Positions 1 through 5,144 of a stretch of 7,450 nt of DNA are shown piece by piece. Below the pieces are notes generated by a model. It was not told the origin of the DNA. It saw only the letters and a list, made by a program, of their open reading frames with translations, and ran no database searches. Every line of letters begins with the position of its first letter. The first letter of the stretch is position 1. A program made the translations under genes and the position numbers. Source of the stretch: Sulfuricurvum sp. (GTDB lineage: Bacteria > Campylobacterota > Campylobacteria > Campylobacterales > Sulfurimonadaceae); contig JAGXHZ010000085.1 of assembly GCA_024635855.1 (NCBI GenBank), positions 1 to 7,450 of the forward strand, written 5' to 3'.

Positions 1-159
1 GGCATGGGAAGGATCAATATCTTTGACCAAAAAGAGGTCAATATCACTCTCTTCATTGGGCGTTCCGTATGCATACGATCCGAAAAGAATGATTTTATCA
101 GGGTCAAGAGGTTTTAGACGTTCAATGATTTCATCTTTCAATGTGTCCATATTGACCAT
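1..159 (-). CDS. MNT-type nucleotidyltransferase domain protein, 3' end cut by window
   Basis: Only the first 53 codons are inside the window and the frame is open to base 1. The peptide starts MVNMDTLKDEIIERLKPL and contains the polymerase-beta-superfamily nucleotidyltransferase signature GSYAYGTPNEESDIDLFLV at residues 27-45: the GS pair (27-28), G32, and the metal-binding SDID acids D39 and D41. This family transfers a nucleotide to a protein or small-molecule target. Stand-alone members of this size (about 100-150 aa) are often the antitoxin half of HEPN/MNT pairs, but the partner, if any, lies outside the window. I chose the ATG at 157-159 because an AAGGGG ribosome-binding site (166-171) lies 6 bases upstream. 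A second in-frame ATG at 148-150 is less well placed. The gene has its own candidate promoter and is separated from the hydrogenase operon by 184 bases, so it is probably an independent unit. The family call is firm; the toxin-antitoxin role is inference. Confidence 0.88.
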   Translation of the reverse strand, partial: MVNMDTLKDEIIERLKPLDPDKIILFGSYAYGTPNEESDIDLFLVKDIDPSHA

Positions 160-165
160 CGCTAA

Positions 166-194
166 CCCCTTCTCTTGCAAATTGTTAGATTATA
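166..194 (-). promoter_or_regulatory. Candidate -10 box and ribosome-binding site of the nucleotidyltransferase gene
   Basis: On the minus strand a perfect TATAAT sits at 189-194, about 30 bases upstream of the ATG, and an AAGGGG ribosome-binding site lies at 166-171. No good -35 hexamer is seen at the right distance; the stretch there is A-rich (AAAAAG). A weak -35 is common in epsilonproteobacterial sigma-70 promoters. The implied leader is only about 20-25 bases. The palindrome at 218-240 lies just upstream of where the -35 region would be. Confidence 0.5.
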
Positions 195-217
195 CTGCAA
201 AATCAATAAATCTTTTT

Positions 218-240
218 ACTGGCTACAATTTGTAGCCAGT
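218..240. repeat. Perfect 11-bp inverted repeat, possible operator
   Basis: The arms ACTGGCTACAA and TTGTAGCCAGT are exact reverse complements around a single T. As RNA this could fold as a 9-bp stem with a 5-base loop. It is not a convincing intrinsic terminator, because no T-run follows it in either direction (five Ts precede it on the plus strand). Its position just upstream of the candidate promoter of the nucleotidyltransferase gene suits a protein-binding site. Such a symmetrical site would fit a dimeric regulator, possibly part of an autoregulated gene pair. That function is inferred from position only. Confidence 0.6.
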
Positions 241-257
241 TCACTTCGCTCACTTCT

Positions 258-320
258 ACTCTCCTGAGTTGGAGCGTTTAGTTTTACACTTGTATGCATT
301 CCCACTCAGGAGAGTGGGAA
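258..320. repeat. Intergenic palindromic repeat element (REP-like), 3' of hydrogenase operon
   Basis: A hairpin at 299-320 has perfect 9-bp arms (TTCCCACTC and GAGTGGGAA) around an AGGA loop. A second copy of the pattern at 258-269 (ACTCTCCTGAGT) is the exact reverse complement of 304-315 (ACTCAGGAGAGT), so a long-range stem is possible as an alternative fold. The units ACTC-nnnn-GAGT-TGGAGCG and ACTC-nnnn-GAGT-GGGAACG look like diverged copies of one module. The core 'GCATTCCCAC...GTGGGAACGA' resembles, from memory, palindromic repeats scattered between genes in many bacteria. The hairpin begins 23 bases after the hydrogenase stop and could protect or end that transcript, but no T-run follows it on the minus strand. 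Confidence 0.6.
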
Positions 321-343
321 CGAGGAATAGGTCAAATAAAAGT

Positions 344-1651
344 CTAATGCGTCGTACACACCGAACAAACATCAAATGATCGAAATGTAAATGTTGCTGT
401 CTCGATGGAATCTGCTCCTAGCATCGCTTTTTGAGCGGGACCCATGGTTTGGGGTGAGCCGCATGAGAGGTTCCATTGGGTCGGGGTTATCAGGGTGTAG
501 TTGTTAATTATTCCCTTGTTTAGCGTCACTTTATGGATTAGAGGACCTCTCGGTGCTTCGACAATGCCCACTCCTTCCCCGCTGAGAGAAGTGATTTTCT
601 TGTGGGGTTCAATAAATGACGGTTCATCCAGATGCAGTGAGAGTAAAAGTGTTTTGCAATGCTCCAAGAGCAGTGGGATCTCATAGCTTCTCGCCATAAC
701 ACGGGTATAGGTACTGTCGCGAAAACTGCGGTGCAGATGCTTGATAAAAGGGATACCATTGGTCATCGCACGCGCCAAGGGACCCGTTTCGTAAGGGCTG
801 TTTTGATAGAGTGCATTTTTGGCGTAGGTTTTTTCATCGACTGTATAAGGATTTTCCAGCGTTACCAATTTAGGATTTACTTTTGCTGTCCGTCTGTTTA
901 GAAATTTGGCAGGCTTTGAAAACTCATGTTCTCCCAATACACAATAGCGATCATACGAAAAACCTTGCTTGTGCATGTTGGCGGTACGAAGCATTTTATC
1001 GATGTCTCGCATATCACCGCTCGGACGGGAAAGGGCTTTCGTCAAGGATAAATCGAGATACTCTTCCAGCGAAATACCGATCAGCTCTTTTTCAAACCAT
1101 CGAATCAACTCATCCAGTAGCCCCATCGCACGCACCGTATCAACATAGGTTGGATCACATGTCACACCGCCGGGTATCATGTACGAGGAGTGAGGCCATT
1201 GTCCGGCGAAAATAGCCAAAACCTTGGTCGCAATGGAGGCTGCATACGCCCCTTTAAGCCGAAACGAGTCTGCAATGGGACGCTTCACTAAATGAGACAA
1301 TTCAGGATAAATCACGAGATAAAGCCATTTAAAGTGATTTTGTATCAGCTCCAATGAAAGGGTCAACTCTCGAATTGCTTGGGCTTTTGGGGATATTTCG
1401 AGGGGAAAACCGCTGTTGGCATACACCGATTCGATAGCTCGAACCGCCGCAAACAAGTGCGAATGTCCGCATATTCCACAGACACGCGGAGTAATGACCA
1501 ATGCATCCATGGCAGGTTTTGAATGTAAAATCGCCTCCATCCCCCGAAAGTGGGGAAAAGCAATTGTTGCAAAAGAGACTTTATTGTGTTCAAATTCAAA
1601 TCCAATCGAAGCTTCCCCTTCGATCCGTTCGATCCATTTACGCGTTATCAT
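344..1651 (-). CDS. [NiFe] hydrogenase large subunit, group 2 type, without C-terminal extension
   Basis: This 435-residue protein carries the Ni-Fe(CN)2CO active site of a hydrogenase that splits or senses H2, in complex with the small subunit encoded just upstream. Visible signatures are RIEGE at 9-13, the L1 motif RVCGICGHSH at 56-65 (C58, C61, H65), YETGPLARA at 287-295, EAPRG at 365-369, and the L2 motif FDVCSVCTTH at 426-435 (C429, C432). Two things are odd. The protein ends exactly at the L2 His, so the peptide normally removed by a HyaD/HupD-type protease is absent. Also, the usual Pro of the DPC triplet is Val (DVC). Lack of the peptide is established for H2-sensing HupV/HoxC subunits. 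No signal or membrane segment is seen, so it is probably cytoplasmic. I chose the ATG at 1651 over an adjacent TTG at 1654 because of AAGAGG 7 bases upstream. It overlaps the small-subunit gene by 14 bases. The family is certain; sensor versus uptake enzyme is open. Confidence 0.96.
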   Translation of the reverse strand: MITRKWIERIEGEASIGFEFEHNKVSFATIAFPHFRGMEAILHSKPAMDALVITPRVCGICGHSHLFAAVRAIESVYANSGFPLEISPKAQAIRELTLSLELIQNHFKWLYLVIYPELSHLVKRPIADSFRLKGAYAASIATKVLAIFAGQWPHSSYMIPGGVTCDPTYVDTVRAMGLLDELIRWFEKELIGISLEEYLDLSLTKALSRPSGDMRDIDKMLRTANMHKQGFSYDRYCVLGEHEFSKPAKFLNRRTAKVNPKLVTLENPYTVDEKTYAKNALYQNSPYETGPLARAMTNGIPFIKHLHRSFRDSTYTRVMARSYEIPLLLEHCKTLLLSLHLDEPSFIEPHKKITSLSGEGVGIVEAPRGPLIHKVTLNKGIINNYTLITPTQWNLSCGSPQTMGPAQKAMLGADSIETATFTFRSFDVCSVCTTH

Positions 1652-2522
1652 CAATCAGCCTCTTCTCTAATCGCGGTATGTGAAATGATTTTGCGATACC
1701 TGCCATGGTTAAATAACTTCGTTTGGAAATCCCCACGGGAACATCCTGAGGAATCGACATATTGGTTTTGGTTTCAAACATATTGGTTCGCGGAAAATCA
1801 GGCTCAGTACATCCAAAACATGGCGAGCCTGCTCTCGTTTTAGAACTCACGTCATTCCATAATATCTTGTTGCAGGAAGCATGGGTCATAGGTCCACGGC
1901 ACCCTTGCTTGTAAAACAAACACCCCTCTTTGATTCCAAAATGGTCAGCATCCACTTTCCACTCAAAATACTCATTTCGAGTACATCCATGATGCGCCAA
2001 ATAAGCATAAAGCTCTTTGGGGCGATGCAATTCATCAATAGCGATGGGTTTGTTATCGGCAATCATACGAAGAGTATATCCCATCCACTCCGGATGGATC
2101 GGACAGCCTGAGAGGTTGATGAGTTTTGGACTGTGAACAAAAGGTCCTTTTGGCTCTTTTTCATCAAAGCCAAGCCCTGTAATATGTTCGGGATCAGTGT
2201 GTTTAAACATCCCCCCAAAACTCGCACAGCTTCCTGCGGCGATGATGTACTGTGCATGGCTGCCGTAATGCTGAACCAAGGCTTCTAAACTCGTCCCTAC
2301 ACGCTCCATTCGAGGGTCATACGCTCCCTCAAAAATAAGAATATCACATTCATGGTCACAGACCGAAATCTCTTCAAGGGTGGAGGTGGAGGGCAAAATG
2401 GGATGATAGAGAAATTCAAACGTTTCAAGGATATAAGAGAGATGAGGATAATTTAGAAAAGAATGGGTATTGCCGTTGCAAGTCACCCCTTGGAGCCATA
2501 AAACTTTTAACCGTGGTTTCAT
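1638..2522 (-). CDS. [NiFe] hydrogenase small subunit, cytoplasmic group 2 type
   Basis: The 294-residue iron-sulfur subunit relays electrons between the large-subunit active site and a partner. It starts directly at MKPRLKVLWLQG with no Tat signal, so the enzyme should stay in the cytoplasm. Proximal-cluster positions are C15, C99 (GSCASFGG) and C140 (SGCPIHPEW). The second Cys of the usual CxxC is Asn (C15-N-G-N18). Distal-cluster ligands are H177 and C180 (HHGC), C201 and C208 (GCLFYKQGC). Medial ligands are C217 (ASCN), C235 and C238 (PCFGC). The VTCNGNTHSFLN start and the GCRGPMTH...SSKTRAG block closely resemble cyanobacterial HupS and other group 2 proteins, where the Cys-to-Asn change is known. 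There is no C-terminal membrane anchor. The start overlaps the TetR stop as ATGA and has no clear ribosome-binding site, so it probably relies on translational coupling. The family is certain; the subgroup (2b, 2c or 2d) is not resolved. Confidence 0.96.
   Translation of the reverse strand: MKPRLKVLWLQGVTCNGNTHSFLNYPHLSYILETFEFLYHPILPSTSTLEEISVCDHECDILIFEGAYDPRMERVGTSLEALVQHYGSHAQYIIAAGSCASFGGMFKHTDPEHITGLGFDEKEPKGPFVHSPKLINLSGCPIHPEWMGYTLRMIADNKPIAIDELHRPKELYAYLAHHGCTRNEYFEWKVDADHFGIKEGCLFYKQGCRGPMTHASCNKILWNDVSSKTRAGSPCFGCTEPDFPRTNMFETKTNMSIPQDVPVGISKRSYLTMAGIAKSFHIPRLEKRLIDDNA
1659..1664 (-). promoter_or_regulatory. Ribosome-binding site deciding the large-subunit start
   Basis: AAGAGG on the minus strand lies 7 bases before the ATG at 1649-1651 and only 4 before the alternative TTG at 1652-1654. 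The spacing favours the ATG. The site lies inside the 3' end of the small-subunit gene. Confidence 0.65.
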
Positions 2523-3136
2523 TGTTTTCGCAGAGCATTGTAGATGTTCTCTGCTATGGCGGTTTCGTATTCATTCAATGGTTTCGTGAGAACCTCTTCT
2601 CCGTTTAAAAAGACCATTCCTCCCAAATATCCCATAAAGAGTCCCAAAGCGCTAAAGAAATCTTGATCTTTTAAATCTCCGCTTTGTACCCCCTCGTCAA
2701 AAAAGAGCATCAATTCCGTTACAAAACCGGAGACACATACCATTCCTGTACACTCTTTTGTAAATATTTCACGATTAGAAAGAAAAACACGTAAAAAATA
2801 TTCGATGAGCTCTGGACGCTCCCGTGCGATGCTAAAATACATGTGGACAATCATCGTGATTTTTTCTTTTACCGAGGTATCCGTCATGTTGATTTCTCGT
2901 AATTTATCCCCTAAAACGGTTGAGATATACAGCATCAACTCTTTTGCCAGTTGATCTTTTGAAGCAAAATAATTATAAAAATTTCCGACACTCATCCCCA
3001 ATGTTTTAGCAATAGAGGGCATTGTTGTGGTGTAGAACCCTTCTGTCGAGAAAAGCTTTAAAGCAGTTTGCATTATGGATGTTTTACGATCTTCTTTTTT
3101 TGTTGTTGTGGCGGGTTTTTCTGGAATATTCTTCAT
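2519..3136 (-). CDS. TetR/AcrR-family transcriptional regulator
   Basis: This 205-residue protein has a typical TetR layout. The N-terminal helix-turn-helix spans about residues 17-65, with the recognition region SIAKTLGMSVGNFYNYFASK (41-60) and the family hallmark NFYNYFASKDQL. The all-helical ligand-binding and dimer domain follows. The first 16 residues are polar and basic and may contact DNA. Only two cysteines are present, C129 and C134 (ECTGMVC), both in the ligand domain. The gene is first in an apparent operon: its TGA overlaps the ATG of the hydrogenase small subunit by 4 bases. A palindrome fitting a TetR operator lies 34 bases upstream of its start, so autoregulation together with the hydrogenase genes is likely. 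The ligand is unknown. The start ATG has only a weak ribosome-binding site (GAAAG, rather far away); no nearer in-frame start would keep the HTH N-terminus. Confidence 0.93.
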   Translation of the reverse strand: MKNIPEKPATTTKKEDRKTSIMQTALKLFSTEGFYTTTMPSIAKTLGMSVGNFYNYFASKDQLAKELMLYISTVLGDKLREINMTDTSVKEKITMIVHMYFSIARERPELIEYFLRVFLSNREIFTKECTGMVCVSGFVTELMLFFDEGVQSGDLKDQDFFSALGLFMGYLGGMVFLNGEEVLTKPLNEYETAIAENIYNALRKQ

Positions 3137-3170
3137 TTTAGTGTCTGCTTTCTATCACATATTTATCACT

Positions 3171-3198
3171 TTTGAAGTGAACATATATTCACTTCAAA
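3171..3198. promoter_or_regulatory. 28-bp palindrome, probable TetR operator
   Basis: The arms TTTGAAGTGAA (3171-3181) and TTCACTTCAAA (3188-3198) are exact reverse complements. The 6-base centre CATATA is itself symmetrical except for its outer pair, so the whole 28 bases form a palindrome with one mismatched pair. It is centred about 48 bases upstream of the TetR start, in the only sizeable gap between the two operons. TetR repressors usually bind such symmetrical sites next to their own genes, so this is the best candidate site for control of TetR-hydS-hydL. That the local TetR binds it is inference. Confidence 0.72.
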
Positions 3199-3210
3199 TC
3201 ATTACAGCAT

Positions 3211-3216
3211 TCTATA
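3211..3216 (-). promoter_or_regulatory. Weak candidate -10 box for the TetR-hydrogenase operon
   Basis: TATAGA (followed by AT) on the minus strand is the best -10-like hexamer upstream of the TetR gene. A transcript starting near 3204 would begin just before the palindrome at 3171-3198, so a bound repressor would block it. The -35 position reads GCTATT, a poor match. The rest of the gap (3137-3259) is AT-rich, with two GTGATA copies on the minus strand between the palindrome and the TetR start. I see no clear hairpin terminator for the upstream signalling operon in this gap. Confidence 0.3.
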
Positions 3217-3259
3217 CCACAACTCTTAAAAATAATAGCTCTAATGAAAAAAATTATAT

Positions 3260-4735
3260 CTAATCGCGTTTTTCCAGCTGATTGATTTCCTCCATAAAAT
3301 TATCACTAATTGGTAAAATATGACGTTCTATACTCACCCCTGTGCTTTCAAAAAAAGAGGGCTGTTCCATTTCTATTGACTCGTTACAAAGCTTATCTTT
3401 TGAGATCACTATAAAGTCATCTCCCTGAACACGAAAAAGCGTCCTATCGGGATACCTTTGCGCCAAATTATCAGCAACGGATTTTAATAAAGCATTTCCT
3501 ATTTCCCAGCCGTACTTATTGTTGTATTGAGAAAAGTTTTTCAAAAAAATGACACATGCACAATATGGACCATCTTTTTTAATAGTTTGAAGATAAAGAG
3601 AGAGATACGCACTATTGTAACAGTCTGTTACAGTATCATGAAAGAAATAGGCAAAACGTTCAGATTCCATACTGGTTTTTGGTAATTGAGTAACGGTATG
3701 ATCGATCGTTGCACCAGAGAGAGCTTTACATGCAAAAGGGACAATTTCAGGGTCGAATTGTATGCCGCTATAAGCTTGTATCTCCAAAATAGCGTCTTCG
3801 AGCGATTTACGTCCCTTATAAATCCTGTCTGTCGTCATCGCATCAAACGCATCTGCGATAATCATGATTCTGGATAACAGCGGTATTTCATCACCACTCA
3901 AACCATCGGGATAGCCCTTTCCATCAAATCTTTCATGATGCGATTTGACAACTTCCGCCAGTTTTTTATACATTGGTATTTTTACAAGCAATTCATACCC
4001 AACGACCACATGGTTCATAATCAAATCATATTCTCTTTTAGAAAGTCTCCCTGGCTTCAAGAGAATCGCATCTGGTGTAGTGACCTTGCCAATATCGTGC
4101 AGCATGCCTGCTCGAAAAACAATCTCACATTCTTCGTCACTAAGATTCATCTCTTTTGCAATGTCAGAGGAATATTGCGCAACACGTTCAGAGTGCCCTC
4201 CCGTGTAAGCATCTCGACTGTCTACTAAATTAGCCATAGCTTTGATTGCCAATTCATAATTATCGGCAATTGATTTTGTCTGATCTGCCACCAACTGATA
4301 CAGATGTTCATGAAAACGTTTGTTTTCATTGCGCATGGCTATAGCACTGGTCACTTTGTATAAAACAGTGTTCATATGTTCATAGATAATGGGTTTGAGA
4401 ATATAGTCAGAAATCCCTATATGAATAGCTTCCATAAAATAATTGGTTTCCGTATAGGCAGAAATAATAATAATCTCTTGTTCCGGATTGATTGCTTTGA
4501 TCTTTTTAGCCATCTCAATGCCGTTCATTTTGGACATGTTAATATCAGTCATAACAATATCAAATGTACCGGCGTTGTAGCTCGCAAGCCCCCCTTCCCC
4601 ATCATAAGCAGTTTCAACATGACCAAAAAATTTACTCAAATATCTAGCAACAGACACATTGAGCTCTTTTTCATCTTCTACATACAAAATACTCAGAGAT
4701 TGACAATATTTTTTTAGCAGCTGTAAATCATTCAT
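3260..4735 (-). CDS. Response regulator with HD-GYP phosphodiesterase and degenerate GGDEF-like tail
   Basis: The 491-residue cytoplasmic protein has three parts. The receiver (about 10-130) has E20/D21, phospho-acceptor D64, S92 and K114. The HD-GYP domain (about 160-340) has H181, HD at 213-214 (MLHDIGK), KPGRLS, HHERFDGKGYP (266-276, GYP complete) and DAFDAMTTDR. These are the residues expected of an active c-di-GMP phosphodiesterase. A C-terminal part (about 362-491) resembles a GGDEF domain: FFHDTVTDCYNSAYL stands for the usual D-x-LTGL-YN start, YNNKYGWEIGNALL for the 'NDxxGHxxGD' segment, and RVQGDDF (435-441) replaces RxGGDEF. The first Gly is Gln, Glu is Asp, and only about 50 residues follow the motif. 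It is therefore probably not a cyclase. The start overlaps the preceding receiver gene by 8 bases (ATGAATGA), with no strong ribosome-binding site. It is likely the output of the kinase operon, lowering c-di-GMP when phosphorylation switches it. Confidence 0.94.
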   Translation of the reverse strand: MNDLQLLKKYCQSLSILYVEDEKELNVSVARYLSKFFGHVETAYDGEGGLASYNAGTFDIVMTDINMSKMNGIEMAKKIKAINPEQEIIIISAYTETNYFMEAIHIGISDYILKPIIYEHMNTVLYKVTSAIAMRNENKRFHEHLYQLVADQTKSIADNYELAIKAMANLVDSRDAYTGGHSERVAQYSSDIAKEMNLSDEECEIVFRAGMLHDIGKVTTPDAILLKPGRLSKREYDLIMNHVVVGYELLVKIPMYKKLAEVVKSHHERFDGKGYPDGLSGDEIPLLSRIMIIADAFDAMTTDRIYKGRKSLEDAILEIQAYSGIQFDPEIVPFACKALSGATIDHTVTQLPKTSMESERFAYFFHDTVTDCYNSAYLSLYLQTIKKDGPYCACVIFLKNFSQYNNKYGWEIGNALLKSVADNLAQRYPDRTLFRVQGDDFIVISKDKLCNESIEMEQPSFFESTGVSIERHILPISDNFMEEINQLEKRD

Positions 4736-5144
4736 CTAAAATCACTACATACTTTTTTTTTTCAATCAAAGCTTCTAGCATTAATGTCATATTACTGATA
4801 TCAATAGGTTTTGTCATATACACATCACAATCTTCTTTGTGTATTCCACTGAATTCGGGGGAACCGGTCATCACTGCCACAAAGATCTCTCGATGGCTAT
4901 CCTTTAGTTCTTTTGCCAAGTCCCATCCTGACATTTTTGGCATACGAATATCCGTCAGTACCATATCATAAGATCCTTGGTCCTCTACCATTTTTAAAGC
5001 AGCTTCACCATTTTCAGCACCGTCAACATGGCTGCAAAACTTCTTCATAAAATTTATCGTCCCATCCCGAATGGCATCCTCATCATCGACGATCAAAATA
5101 TGCATAGGCATGACTTTTTCACGTATTGTCTGTAAATTATTCAT
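4728..5144 (-). CDS. Single-domain response regulator (CheY-like receiver)
   Basis: The 138-residue protein is a receiver with no output domain. It has the acidic pair D20/D21 (ILIVDDED), phospho-acceptor D65 (VLTDIRMPKMSGWDL), T93 (VAVMTGSPEFSG) and K112 (YMTKPIDI). It probably takes phosphate from the kinase encoded just upstream and acts through protein contacts, for example as a phosphate shuttle or sink or on another effector. The frame is open back to 5243, but I place the start at the ATG of 5142-5144, with AAGGG about 9 bases upstream. The resulting 8-base overlap (ATGAATAA) with the kinase stop mirrors the next junction, and the longer form would add 33 residues that simply re-read the kinase gene. 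The next gene follows with another 8-base overlap. The first 15 bases, ATGAATAATTTACAG, match those of the HD-GYP gene at 14 positions. Confidence 0.9.
   Translation of the reverse strand: MNNLQTIREKVMPMHILIVDDEDAIRDGTINFMKKFCSHVDGAENGEAALKMVEDQGSYDMVLTDIRMPKMSGWDLAKELKDSHREIFVAVMTGSPEFSGIHKEDCDVYMTKPIDISNMTLMLEALIEKKKYVVILDE

Noticed and set aside
23..235. Plus-strand ORF of 70 codons at the left end
   Set aside because: It lies antisense to the nucleotidyltransferase gene, whose GS...SDID motif is clear, and runs on through the palindrome region. No recognisable protein.
218..240. Palindrome as an intrinsic terminator
   Set aside because: No T-run follows the hairpin in either direction; the T-run lies on its 5' side on the plus strand.
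883..1215. Plus-strand ORF of 110 codons inside the hydrogenase large-subunit gene
   Set aside because: Antisense shadow of a well-conserved gene; no domain features.
1652..1654. TTG as start of the hydrogenase large subunit
   Set aside because: The adjacent ATG has the better distance (7 bases) from AAGAGG.
3241..3259. T-rich stretch after the HD-GYP stop as an intrinsic terminator
   Set aside because: There is a T-run on the minus strand but no stable GC-containing hairpin in front of it.
4376..4717. Plus-strand ORF of 113 codons opposite the HD-GYP receiver
   Set aside because: Antisense to the receiver domain, whose catalytic residues are all accounted for; low-complexity translation.
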